Assembly: GCF_900102785.1 (NCBI RefSeq)
Contig: NZ_FNGC01000023.1
Location: 1-40,667 of the forward strand
Source: Arthrobacter sp. ok362
Lineage (GTDB): Bacteria; Actinomycetota; Actinomycetes; Actinomycetales; Micrococcaceae
Direction: 5' to 3'
Length of the DNA: 40,667 nucleotides
Part shown: piece by piece, positions 1 to 7,719 of the stretch
How positions within the stretch are numbered: position 1 is the stretch's first letter
Layout of the letters: the number at the start of each line of letters is the position of its first letter
Program-made: the position numbers and the translations under genes
The notes under the pieces: generated by a model
What the model saw: only the letters and a program-made list of their open reading frames with translations
What the model was told of the DNA's origin: nothing
Databases searched by the model: none

Positions 1-622
1 GGCCCTGGGTGATGACGTCCAGGGAGCGCTCGTAGCGGAACGCCGGGCGGATCCGCTTGAAGATCCGGGGCACGGTTTCGACGTTGTGGGCGAAGACCTC
101 GGGCCCGGAGTCGCAGATCGCCGCGATGTGCTCGGGCTTGCCGGAGAAATCCGGGATCAGCAGTTCGACGCCGGTGCCCGGGTTCAGTTCGTGGATCTTG
201 CGGACCGTCTCGGCGTACAGCCAGACGCCCTCGTCGGCGAGGTCGTCGCGGGCCACCCCGGTCACGGTGGCGTAGCGCAGCTGCATGGCCTGGACCGAGC
301 GGGCCACCTTGGTGGGCTCGAACATGTCCACGGGCGAGGGCTTGCCGGTGTCGATCTGGCAGAAGTCGCAGCGCCGGGTGCATTCGGAGCCGCCGATCAG
401 GAACGTGGCTTCCTTGTCTTCCCAGCACTCGAAGATGTTCGGGCAGCCGGCCTCTTCACACACGGTGTGGAGGCCTTCCTTCTTGACGAGCTTCTTGAGC
501 TGGACAAACTCCGGGCCCATCTGGACCTTGGCCTTGATCCATTCCGGCTTACGTTCCACCGGTGTGGCCGCGTTTCGCTGCTCAATGCGCAGCATCTTCC
601 GGCCTTCTGGTGCCAGTGTCAC
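1..622 (-). CDS. lipA: Lipoyl synthase LipA (3' part outside window)
   Basis: Radical SAM enzyme that inserts two sulfur atoms into protein-bound octanoyl groups to give lipoyl groups. About 207 N-terminal residues are present; the C-terminal third lies beyond the left edge. Both cysteine sets are visible: the auxiliary cluster set CEEAGCPNIFEC (C-X4-C-X5-C) and, after it, the radical SAM set CTRRCDFC (C-X3-C-X2-C). The start is a GTG at 622, chosen because AGGAG lies 7 nt upstream and the GTGA shares four bases with the lipB stop, which indicates translational coupling. No ATG-initiated reading fits the conserved N-terminus. Identification is firm; only the downstream end is unknown. Confidence 0.96.
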   Translation of the reverse strand, partial: MTLAPEGRKMLRIEQRNAATPVERKPEWIKAKVQMGPEFVQLKKLVKKEGLHTVCEEAGCPNIFECWEDKEATFLIGGSECTRRCDFCQIDTGKPSPVDMFEPTKVARSVQAMQLRYATVTGVARDDLADEGVWLYAETVRKIHELNPGTGVELLIPDFSGKPEHIAAICDSGPEVFAHNVETVPRIFKRIRPAFRYERSLDVITQG

Positions 623-1287
623 AGTAGAGCTCCTTCTGGGGTTGCAACTAGGGCTTGTTCATTGTTGCGCAGTTCTTCGGTGATCCGCGACACGAGGTCC
701 GCCGGGGTGACGTCCCTGCCAAGTTCCTGGGCGATAGTGGTGACTCCGGCGTCGCTGATGCCGCAGGCAATGATCTGGCCGTAGGGGGCGAGATCGTTGT
801 TGCAGTTGATCGCGAAGCCGTGCATGGTGACGCCCTCGTTGACGCGGATGCCGATGGCGGCGATCTTGCGGTCCGGGCCCTTCTCGTCCTGCTCGATCCA
901 GACGCCGGCGCGGCCCTTGATCCGGACGGCGTCGATGCCGTAGTCCGCCAGGACGGCAATGATGACGGCCTCGAGGCGCTCCACGTAGTCGCGGATGCCT
1001 GCCTTGTTCTTGAGCTTGATGACGGGGTAGCCCACGAGCTGTCCGGGGCCGTGCCACGTGAGCTTGCCGCCACGGTCCACGGCCACAACGGGGGTTCCGT
1101 CAAAGGGCCGTTCGTGGTCTTCGGTGCGCTTGCCGGCGGTATAGACCGCGGAGTGTTCGAGCAGCAGTACGGTGCTGGGCGCGGTGCCTGCAAGGACCTT
1201 TTCATGCAATTCGCGCTGGATGTCCCAGCCGCGGGTGTAATCGATGAAGTCCGGGGCGAGACCCAGCTGTTGGAACTCAAGAGTCAT
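619..1287 (-). CDS. lipB: Octanoyl-ACP:protein N-octanoyltransferase LipB
   Basis: Transfers octanoyl from acyl carrier protein to the lipoyl domains of 2-oxoacid dehydrogenases; LipA then acts on the product. The 222-residue protein has the family motif RGGKLTWHGPGQLVGYP and the segment HGFAINCNNDLAPYG followed by IIACGI, whose cysteine fits the catalytic thiol. A longer reading from 1320 exists, but the conserved N-terminus starts at the ATG at 1287. No ribosome binding site precedes it; a TAAGCT hexamer sits 7 nt upstream instead, suggesting a leaderless mRNA. The stop overlaps the lipA start by four bases. Confidence 0.95.
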   Translation of the reverse strand: MTLEFQQLGLAPDFIDYTRGWDIQRELHEKVLAGTAPSTVLLLEHSAVYTAGKRTEDHERPFDGTPVVAVDRGGKLTWHGPGQLVGYPVIKLKNKAGIRDYVERLEAVIIAVLADYGIDAVRIKGRAGVWIEQDEKGPDRKIAAIGIRVNEGVTMHGFAINCNNDLAPYGQIIACGISDAGVTTIAQELGRDVTPADLVSRITEELRNNEQALVATPEGALL

Positions 1288-1294
1288 GGCATCA

Positions 1295-1300
1295 AGCTTA
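1295..1300 (-). promoter_or_regulatory. Candidate -10 of a leaderless lipB promoter
   Basis: TAAGCT on the minus strand ends 7 nt before the lipB ATG and fits the actinobacterial TANNNT -10. No convincing -35 is seen, and no Shine-Dalgarno sequence lies between it and the start. Confidence 0.35.
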
Positions 1301-1347
1301 GACCCAGCCGCACCCAGCACCCGTTTGTGTGCTTAAGCTCTCATGCC

Positions 1348-1356
1348 TGTGGATAA
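1348..1356 (-). promoter_or_regulatory. Perfect DnaA box
   Basis: TGTGGATAA on the plus strand is the exact complement of the DnaA box TTATCCACA. It lies between the divergent lipB and kinase genes, about 38 bp before the kinase start. It is isolated, so it could be regulatory or a chance match. Confidence 0.35.
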
Positions 1357-1394
1357 CTTCTGCACGATTCCGCGCAATCGGCTATTTCTTGGAT

Positions 1395-3215
1395 ATGGAA
1401 GATCTCCCTGCCGCGGGCAGCGCCGCCCCCGAGGTTCCCGGTTACGACGTCGGACGCCTGCTGGGGCGCGGGGGCACGGCCGCCGTGTGGCTGGTGACCG
1501 AACGGTCAACGGGCCGGGAATTCGCCCTCAAGTGCTTCGACCCCGGGGGAGAGGCAGGGGATGGCGACGGCGGAACCGCGGATCGGGAAGCCGAAGAGGC
1601 CATGCGCCGGGAGGTTCGCATCCTCTCGGCGCTGGACCACGAGCACCTGCTCCGGGCCCACACCGTGCTGCGCCTTCCCGGGCTGCGGACCGGGCCGGAC
1701 GAAAACGGAGCCCTGGGCCTGGTGCTGGACTACGCGCCAGGGGGATCAGTCGCGGACCTGATCGCGGGCCGTGGGCGGCTTGGCGCGGGGGAGACCGTGA
1801 CGATCCTGACGCCCATCGCCCAGGCCCTTCAGTACCTGCATTCGCATGGCTTCACCCACGGCGATGTCTCGCCGGGCAACGTGTTGTTTACGGCACACGG
1901 GAAACCCTTGCTGGCCGATGTGGGCGTAGCCCGGATGGTGGCCGACGCCGGGGCAGCTCGCCTCGCCGGGACCGAGGGCTTTTCCGATCCGGCGCCGGTG
2001 GACGCCGTCAGGGCGGGCCTGCAGCCGGATCGCGACGTCTATTCACTGGCGGCCCTGGGTTGGTATTGCCTGACGGGCCGGGCGCCGGTCCCGGGCGCAG
2101 GGCGTCCGCCGCTGCCGCTCCTGCTGCCAGACGTACCGGCGGCGCTGGCAGCCGCGCTGGAGGCCGGACTGGACGAGGACCGGCGGAAAAGGCCCTCGGC
2201 CGCCGAATTGGCCGCCGCGGTCTATCGCAGCGCGGCGGCGGAGCCGGTGGACCTTTCTGTCACTGCCCACCCGACGGTCATTCCGCAGTTGCTCACCCGC
2301 CGGGCTGTGCAGCCGGGTTCGGGGAGGCGCCGCCCCGGGCATGTTCGGCACCAGATGGCGGCCGCCAGAGGTTTCCGGCGCAGGAAGCGGCTGGAACCGG
2401 CGGCTGGAGCAGGGCATTCACGGCGTTCCCACCCTGGAACCGCCGGGCTGCGCAGGCGGTCAGGCACCATCAGGGCGGCCGGACTCCACCGCGGATTCCG
2501 AAAGACCTCTGCCCGACGGGCCATTTCGCTCATCTTCGCAGCCGTGATCCTGCTGGCCGGTACCTGGCTGCTGGCCGGCGGCGGGCTGGTACGCGACACC
2601 GTCGGCGGCCTGTTTCCGGGGTTGGGCGCGGACCGCAGTGCGGACCTGGGCGCGCCGGTGCAGTCCGGACCTGCCGTTGCTGAGGGGACGTCAGCGGAAC
2701 CTTCGGGCGGCCCGGCAGGCGAAACGCCGCCGGTCACGGCCGACGGTGGAGACAGCAGAACTCGACCCGAGCTTGAGGCCCTGCTGGCCTCTGCGGATCC
2801 GGCAGAGGCCGTCCGCGGTCTCGCCCGGCTGCGCTCGCTCGCGCTCAGCTCCGGGGACTTCAGTCTGCTCGACGACGTCAACGCCCCGGAGTCTGCCGCC
2901 GCCGCTGCCGACGCGCGGATCAGAACGCAGCTCAGCGGGTCCGGCCATGTGCTGGCCGGATTCTCGACGTCATTGACACGGGTCGAAACCACCGCGGACA
3001 GCAGCCCCTCCCGTGCCGTGGTGGCCATTACCACGGCGTCCTCTGCGTACCAGGAGCTCGATGGAGGCGGAAATGTGGTGGGAGAGGCTCCCGCCGCTGC
3101 CGCACAGCAGCTTGATCTTGTCCTGGTGCCCGTCGACGGGCGCTGGCGGATCAAGGACGTTCTACCCCCGGGCCCGAAGCGGGCTAGGGTTCCGCGATCC
3201 GGGGGCCGGTGGTAA
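1395..3215 (+). CDS. Membrane-anchored Ser/Thr protein kinase (PknB-like)
   Basis: A Hanks-type kinase of 606 residues, probably a sensor with the kinase domain inside the cell. Visible motifs are the glycine loop GRGGTAAVW (about 24-32), the ATP lysine in FALK (K46), the catalytic loop HGDVSPGN (about 155-162, with HGD in place of HRD) and DVG (about 175-177, in place of DFG). A strongly Arg-rich juxtamembrane stretch (about 300-375) leads to one membrane helix (about 377-398) and an Ala/Ser-rich external domain of about 200 residues. That external part shows no PASTA repeats and looks closer to a SnoaL/NTF2-like fold at its end, which is only an impression. The start at ATG 1395 follows family alignment; no clear ribosome binding site is present. 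Confidence 0.85.
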   Translation: MEDLPAAGSAAPEVPGYDVGRLLGRGGTAAVWLVTERSTGREFALKCFDPGGEAGDGDGGTADREAEEAMRREVRILSALDHEHLLRAHTVLRLPGLRTGPDENGALGLVLDYAPGGSVADLIAGRGRLGAGETVTILTPIAQALQYLHSHGFTHGDVSPGNVLFTAHGKPLLADVGVARMVADAGAARLAGTEGFSDPAPVDAVRAGLQPDRDVYSLAALGWYCLTGRAPVPGAGRPPLPLLLPDVPAALAAALEAGLDEDRRKRPSAAELAAAVYRSAAAEPVDLSVTAHPTVIPQLLTRRAVQPGSGRRRPGHVRHQMAAARGFRRRKRLEPAAGAGHSRRSHPGTAGLRRRSGTIRAAGLHRGFRKTSARRAISLIFAAVILLAGTWLLAGGGLVRDTVGGLFPGLGADRSADLGAPVQSGPAVAEGTSAEPSGGPAGETPPVTADGGDSRTRPELEALLASADPAEAVRGLARLRSLALSSGDFSLLDDVNAPESAAAAADARIRTQLSGSGHVLAGFSTSLTRVETTADSSPSRAVVAITTASSAYQELDGGGNVVGEAPAAAAQQLDLVLVPVDGRWRIKDVLPPGPKRARVPRSGGRW

Positions 3216-3472
3216 CCTCCCTGCCCTGGCACTGATTACCGACCTGCTCTGGAAACGCACCCGCAGCCGCGCAAACTAGCACCCCGGCGACCTGGCGTGA
3301 AGAGGAAATCGGGACTATTCCCGGCGAATTCCTAGGTCCATGCTGTAGGCACCGAGCACTTTGTGTGATAGGGGGCAGTGGGAATGTTGATATCGTCGTC
3401 TCCTCGCCCCAGGCGGCTTTGCTCCGCCTGGCCCGTGGCGCAGACCACGAGGCACTCAAGGGTGTGGCTGCC

Positions 3473-4915
3473 GTGAGTGAACAGGCGCTGGCCCGCCCGA
3501 AGGTGCCCACGGCTGTTTGGATCTCCTGGTTGGCCTTGGCACTGATGACCACCAGTTCGGTGGCCAGTCTGCGAGCGGCCCCGACCATGGCCGTGTACGG
3601 CCTCGCTTCAGTCTTCCTCTACGTGGTTCCCGCCATCGTTTTCCTGCTGCCCACGTCGCTCGTGTCCGCGGAGCTGGCCTCCGGATGGAAAGGTGGCATC
3701 TACAACTGGGTCGCGACGGGCATCTCCAAGCCGATGGGTTTCCTGGCGGTGTGGTGCCAGTTCGCGATGACGATCTTCTACTATCCGACCCTGTTGGGGT
3801 TCGTCGCCAGCACTCTTGCCTATGTCTTCAACCCGGCGCTGGCCAGCAGCGGCGTGTGGACCGCGTTGGTGATCGTGGTCTTCTATTGGGCCGGCGTGTA
3901 TGTCTCCTCCAGGGGCACGAAGGGTGTGGCGGGGCTGGCCAGCGGAGGCCTGATCATCGGCACCCTGATTCCCGGTACCCTGCTCGTCATCCTGGGCATC
4001 GTGTTCCTCGGCCAAGGCAACGTGTCGGCCGCTCCGATGACCGCGGCGAACTTCTTCCCCGAGTGGGCTGGCCTGGCCAGCCTGGTGCTGATCGTGAATA
4101 ACTTCCTGTCCTATAGCGGCATGGAGATGAACGCAGTGCACGTGTCTTCACTGAAGGACCCCGCCAAGGAGTACCCTAAGTCGATGTTCCTGGCGATGGG
4201 CCTCGTCCTGCTCATCTTCATCCTTCCGGCGCTGGCAATCAGCTGGATCGTCCCCGCCGATGAACTCTCCCTCACCGCAGGCGTCATGCAGGCCTTCGAC
4301 GCGGTGTTGGCGTCGTTCAACCTGCAAGGGCTGACGCCGATCCTCGGAATCATGCTGGTCGCGGCCTCCCTCGGCGGCATGCTGACCTGGCTGGCCGGCC
4401 CGTCCAAGGGCCTGCTGTTGATCTCGCGCGAGGAAGGCTACCTTCCGCCGTTCCTGCAGAAGCTGAACAAGAACGGCATTCAGCAGAACCTCCTGGTTGT
4501 CCAGGGTCTCGTCACCACTGTGATCGCGCTCGGCTACGCGCTGATCCCGGATGTCTCGAGCACTTACTGGATTTTCTCGGTGATCACCACGCAGGTTTAC
4601 CTGATCATGTACCTGCTGATGTTCGTGGCCGCGGTCCGGCTCCGCCGGAGCCATCCGGACCACCCGCGCGGCTTCCGGGCGCCGATGCTGATCGGGCTGT
4701 GCGGCGTCGGCTTCGCCGCCTCCCTGGCCGCCCTGCTCGTCGGTTTCATCCCGCCGTCGCAGTTCGGCAGCGGCAACCCCGCAGTCTATTTCCTGATCGT
4801 CGGCGGCGGCGCACTGGGGCTCGGCCTGCTCGTGCCGTTCCTCTTCTACAGGTTGCGCAAGCCTTCCTGGAAGCTGCCCGAGCAAGGGGCGCCGACGGAG
4901 GTACCAGAGTCATGA
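3473..4915 (+). CDS. APC-superfamily amino acid permease (GadC/YjeM-like)
   Basis: A 480-residue inner-membrane transporter with about 12 hydrophobic segments. The segment around ELASGWKGGIYNWV early in the protein resembles the glutamate:GABA antiporter branch of the APC family. A GTG at 3365 in the same frame would add 36 polar residues unlike a permease N-terminus. I prefer the GTG at 3473, which has AAGGGTG about 10 nt upstream, and the first helix then begins near residue 14. The stop overlaps the next start (ATGA). It is followed by a small membrane protein and an M20 peptidase, so the substrate may be a dipeptide or an amino acid derived from one; the real substrate cannot be read from sequence. 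Confidence 0.8.
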   Translation: MSEQALARPKVPTAVWISWLALALMTTSSVASLRAAPTMAVYGLASVFLYVVPAIVFLLPTSLVSAELASGWKGGIYNWVATGISKPMGFLAVWCQFAMTIFYYPTLLGFVASTLAYVFNPALASSGVWTALVIVVFYWAGVYVSSRGTKGVAGLASGGLIIGTLIPGTLLVILGIVFLGQGNVSAAPMTAANFFPEWAGLASLVLIVNNFLSYSGMEMNAVHVSSLKDPAKEYPKSMFLAMGLVLLIFILPALAISWIVPADELSLTAGVMQAFDAVLASFNLQGLTPILGIMLVAASLGGMLTWLAGPSKGLLLISREEGYLPPFLQKLNKNGIQQNLLVVQGLVTTVIALGYALIPDVSSTYWIFSVITTQVYLIMYLLMFVAAVRLRRSHPDHPRGFRAPMLIGLCGVGFAASLAALLVGFIPPSQFGSGNPAVYFLIVGGGALGLGLLVPFLFYRLRKPSWKLPEQGAPTEVPES

Positions 4916-5358
4916 GCACTGATATGGAGTCCTCAACCAAGCGGGGCCGCTCGGTCGTCTACATCGTCTCCATGGTCCTGCTCGTGGTCTTCGCCGTCGT
5001 CGCCCTGCTGACGTTCCGGCAGGCGAGGGAGACGCAGCAGTCCCTGGCGAAGGCCGACCAGCTGATCGTGGAGATCAATGCGGCCGGGGGGACAGCGCCC
5101 TCGCGCGAGCAGATAGCCCGGGTGCTCGGCGACGACGGCGGCGCTGTCTGTGCGAATCCGAACGGCGCGCTGAGCCGGGCCACTTTCCTGAGCCAGCTGG
5201 CGAACGGGACCACCGGGCCCGGAATGAGGCCGGTGATCTCAAACAACCGGATCGCCCAGGGCGAGCTCGCGATTATCAAGGTCTACTGCCCGGACCAATT
5301 GGCCGAGTTCCAGGAGTTCGTCAACGATCTCAACACCTACAAGTCGGGCGGTGCGTGA
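4912..5358 (+). CDS. Small membrane-anchored protein of unknown function
   Basis: 148 residues. A short basic N-terminus is followed by one hydrophobic helix (about 14-37) and a soluble domain predicted to lie outside the membrane. Two cysteines, in AVCANP and VYCPDQ, could form a disulfide. I do not recognise the family. The ATGA overlap with the permease stop and the 3-bp gap to the M20 gene show that it is co-translated with both. It may be an accessory subunit of the transporter, but that is inference from position only. Confidence 0.75.
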   Translation: MSTDMESSTKRGRSVVYIVSMVLLVVFAVVALLTFRQARETQQSLAKADQLIVEINAAGGTAPSREQIARVLGDDGGAVCANPNGALSRATFLSQLANGTTGPGMRPVISNNRIAQGELAIIKVYCPDQLAEFQEFVNDLNTYKSGGA

Positions 5359-5361
5359 GCC

Positions 5362-6708
5362 GTGGATCTTCGCTCCCGCATCGCCGAACTGATGCGTCCG
5401 GCACGGGGGGAGCTCGCCGAGTTCGTGGCCATCCGGTCGGTGGCGGACCCCCGGCAATTTCCCCCTGAGGAGTGCGCCAAGGCAGCGCAGTGGGTGCTCG
5501 ACAAGTTCGCTGGCCTGGGATTTTCGGACGCGCACCTCGAACGGACGCCGGACGGCTCCGATGCGGTAATCGGCTCGAGGTCGGGTTCGGATCCGGCTGC
5601 GCCCACCGTTCTCCTCTATGCCCACTACGACGTGCAGCCACCCCTCGATGAATCCGCGTGGCGCACCCCGCCCTTCGAACTCACTGAGGCGGACGGCCGC
5701 TGGTACGGCCGGGGCGCCGCAGACTGCAAAGGCAACATCCTCGCGCAGCTGCTGGCGCTGCGGGCGCTCGGCAACGACATGCCCTTGAATCTGAAGCTCG
5801 TGGTCGAGGGCTCGGAGGAACAGGGCACCGGCGGGCTCGAGGCGTTCGTGGCGAGCCATCCCGAGATGCTCAGCGCCGACACGATCCTGGTCTGCGACAC
5901 CGGCAACGCAGCCGTGGGACACCCCGCGGCGACTGTGACGCTGCGCGGGATGGTCAATGTCGTGGTGACGGTGCAGGCAATGGCATCCGAGCTCCACTCC
6001 GGCATGTTCGGCGGTGCAGCCCCCGATGCGCTGGCCGCGCTGATCCTGATGCTGGCATCGCTGCGGGACCAGCAGGGCAACACCACGATCGCGGGATTGG
6101 ACAACACGCAAAGGTGGACCGGCGCACCGTATCCGCCCGAGCAGTTCCGTACCGACGTCGGCGTGCTGGAGGGCGTGGCGCTGTTGGGTGACGGCAGCGT
6201 GTCCGACATGATCTGGGCGCGGCCGGCCATCACCGTGCTGGGAATTGACTGCCCGCCGGTGACGGGTTCGACGGCGGCGATCGTGCCGCGGGCTGCCGCG
6301 CGGCTCAACCTGCGGGTCCCGCCCGGCATGGCGGCCGACGACGCCCACGCGGCGTTGGTCGACCACCTCAAGGCGGCCGCGCCCTGGGGTGTCCACGTCG
6401 CGGTGGACCTTGAGGCCATCGGGTCACCCTTCCAAGCAGCGGTCGGCGGCCCGGCGTTTGACGCCCTGGGTGCCGCGATGTCCGAGGCCTACGGACGGCC
6501 GATGACAACCCTGGGGCAAGGGGGATCGATCCCGCTCTGTAACGTGTTCGCCGACACCTACCCTGACGCGGAGATCATCCTGTTGGGGGTCGAGGAACCG
6601 CTCGCACTCATCCACGCGCCGAACGAGAGCGTCGATCCGGGCGAGATCAGGGCATTGGCCGAGTCCCTGGCGCTGTTCCTCCAGCGCTACCCGGCCATGC
6701 GAGGCTAG
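5362..6708 (+). CDS. M20-family metallodipeptidase
   Basis: A 448-residue zinc peptidase of the M20 dipeptidase (carnosinase/CNDP-like) group, probably cytoplasmic since no signal peptide is seen. All five expected metal ligands are present: H88 in HYDVQPP, D121 in GRGAADCKG, E153 in GSEEQGTGG (E152 the general base), D179 in VCDTGN, and H418 in LIHAPNES. The dimer-domain motif ELHSGMFGGAAPD carries the His that contacts substrate across the dimer. The start is a GTG 3 bp after the preceding stop. The third gene of the permease operon, it suggests hydrolysis of an imported dipeptide or N-acyl amino acid. Confidence 0.88.
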   Translation: MDLRSRIAELMRPARGELAEFVAIRSVADPRQFPPEECAKAAQWVLDKFAGLGFSDAHLERTPDGSDAVIGSRSGSDPAAPTVLLYAHYDVQPPLDESAWRTPPFELTEADGRWYGRGAADCKGNILAQLLALRALGNDMPLNLKLVVEGSEEQGTGGLEAFVASHPEMLSADTILVCDTGNAAVGHPAATVTLRGMVNVVVTVQAMASELHSGMFGGAAPDALAALILMLASLRDQQGNTTIAGLDNTQRWTGAPYPPEQFRTDVGVLEGVALLGDGSVSDMIWARPAITVLGIDCPPVTGSTAAIVPRAAARLNLRVPPGMAADDAHAALVDHLKAAAPWGVHVAVDLEAIGSPFQAAVGGPAFDALGAAMSEAYGRPMTTLGQGGSIPLCNVFADTYPDAEIILLGVEEPLALIHAPNESVDPGEIRALAESLALFLQRYPAMRG

Positions 6709-6752
6709 GTTTGGCGGATTGCGCAGGTCCTCGCCGGGGATCCTGCGTCAGG

Positions 6753-7646
6753 TTAGCCGCGTCCGGCCACCCACGCCGCGGCGTCGCGGAGGGACGGGTG
6801 CTGCCAGGCGAAGCTGTTGTCCGCCAGGACTGCCGGCTCCAGCCGCTGGCTCGCGAGCAGCAGTTCTTCGGCGAGTTGGCCCATCACCACACGCAGCACC
6901 GGAGCGGGTACGCGCAGCACCGCAGGCCGGTGCAGCGCCCCGGCCAGCTGCCCGATCAGGGAGTTGACGTCTGCGGTTTCGGGGGCGCAGACGTTGACCG
7001 GCCCGGACACGGGCGCCGAGAGAAGGAAGGAAAAGGCGCCCGCCACGTCCGGCAAGGTGATCCATGGCCAGTACTGCCGGCCGTTGCCGAGCGGGCCGCC
7101 GACGCCCAGGCGCAACAGCGGTAGCAAACGGCCAAGCGCGCCGCCGGAGCGGCTCAGGACGACGCCGGTGCGGGGCGTGACCACGCGGACCCCGGCCGGA
7201 GCCTCATGCGCCGCGGCCTCCCAGTCGACGCAGATCCGGGCCAGGGTGCCATTCCCGGCCGGCGCGTTCTCACGAAGCACCGCGGCACCGGCGCTGCCGT
7301 AGTATCCGGAGGCCGACTGGCTCAGGAACACCGCTGGCGGCGTTTCCTGCCGGGTCATGGCCGACGTCAGGGTCCGTGTCGCGCCCAGCCGGGAGCTGCG
7401 GAGTTCGTTGACCCGTGCCCTGGTCCAGGGCCGGTCACCGATTCCGGCCCCGGAAAGGTTGACCACCGCGTCCGCGCCCTGCAGAGCGGTGTCGTCGATA
7501 CGGCCGGCGGCCGGGTCCCACTGGAACTCGGCCGGTGATGCGGGCGCACGCCTGACCAAGGCCACGACGTCGTGCCCTTCGCTGCGCAGGGCGCTCGAAA
7601 GGGCAGTTCCGATCAGCCCGGAGGCCCCGGCAATAAGGATTCGCAT
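6753..7646 (-). CDS. TIGR01777-family NAD(P)-dependent epimerase (YfcH-like)
   Basis: A 297-residue extended SDR protein. The nucleotide-binding motif GASGLIGTAL lies at the N-terminus (MRILIAGASGLIG), the family segment GADAVVNLSGAGIGDRPW is near residue 60, and YYGSAG carries the active-site Tyr region. A C-terminal DUF1731-like end is visible (ELLLASQRLEPAVL). The start at 7646 places the Rossmann motif at the usual distance; an upstream ATG at 7670 is less likely. Biochemical function of the family is poorly known. It converges on the M20 gene with 44 bp between stops. Confidence 0.9.
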   Translation of the reverse strand: MRILIAGASGLIGTALSSALRSEGHDVVALVRRAPASPAEFQWDPAAGRIDDTALQGADAVVNLSGAGIGDRPWTRARVNELRSSRLGATRTLTSAMTRQETPPAVFLSQSASGYYGSAGAAVLRENAPAGNGTLARICVDWEAAAHEAPAGVRVVTPRTGVVLSRSGGALGRLLPLLRLGVGGPLGNGRQYWPWITLPDVAGAFSFLLSAPVSGPVNVCAPETADVNSLIGQLAGALHRPAVLRVPAPVLRVVMGQLAEELLLASQRLEPAVLADNSFAWQHPSLRDAAAWVAGRG

Positions 7647-7707
7647 GATCCATCTCACCATGCCCGGCACGGCCGCGAAACTCCCGGGCCGTTAGGGCCG
7701 TTGTCGC

Positions 7708-7713
7708 TATGAT
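7708..7713 (+). promoter_or_regulatory. Candidate -10 of a leaderless promoter (tricorn gene)
   Basis: TATGAT ends 6 nt before the ATG at 7720, which would put the transcription start at or next to the start codon. No ribosome binding site is present and no strong -35 is seen. Confidence 0.45.
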
Positions 7714-7719
7714 CTAACG

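Noticed and set aside
4148..4885. Long open frames opposite the permease gene, and similar ones opposite most genes
   Set aside because: High GC keeps antisense frames open. They lack family motifs, start signals and normal codon position bias, and the plus-strand protein is clearly conserved.
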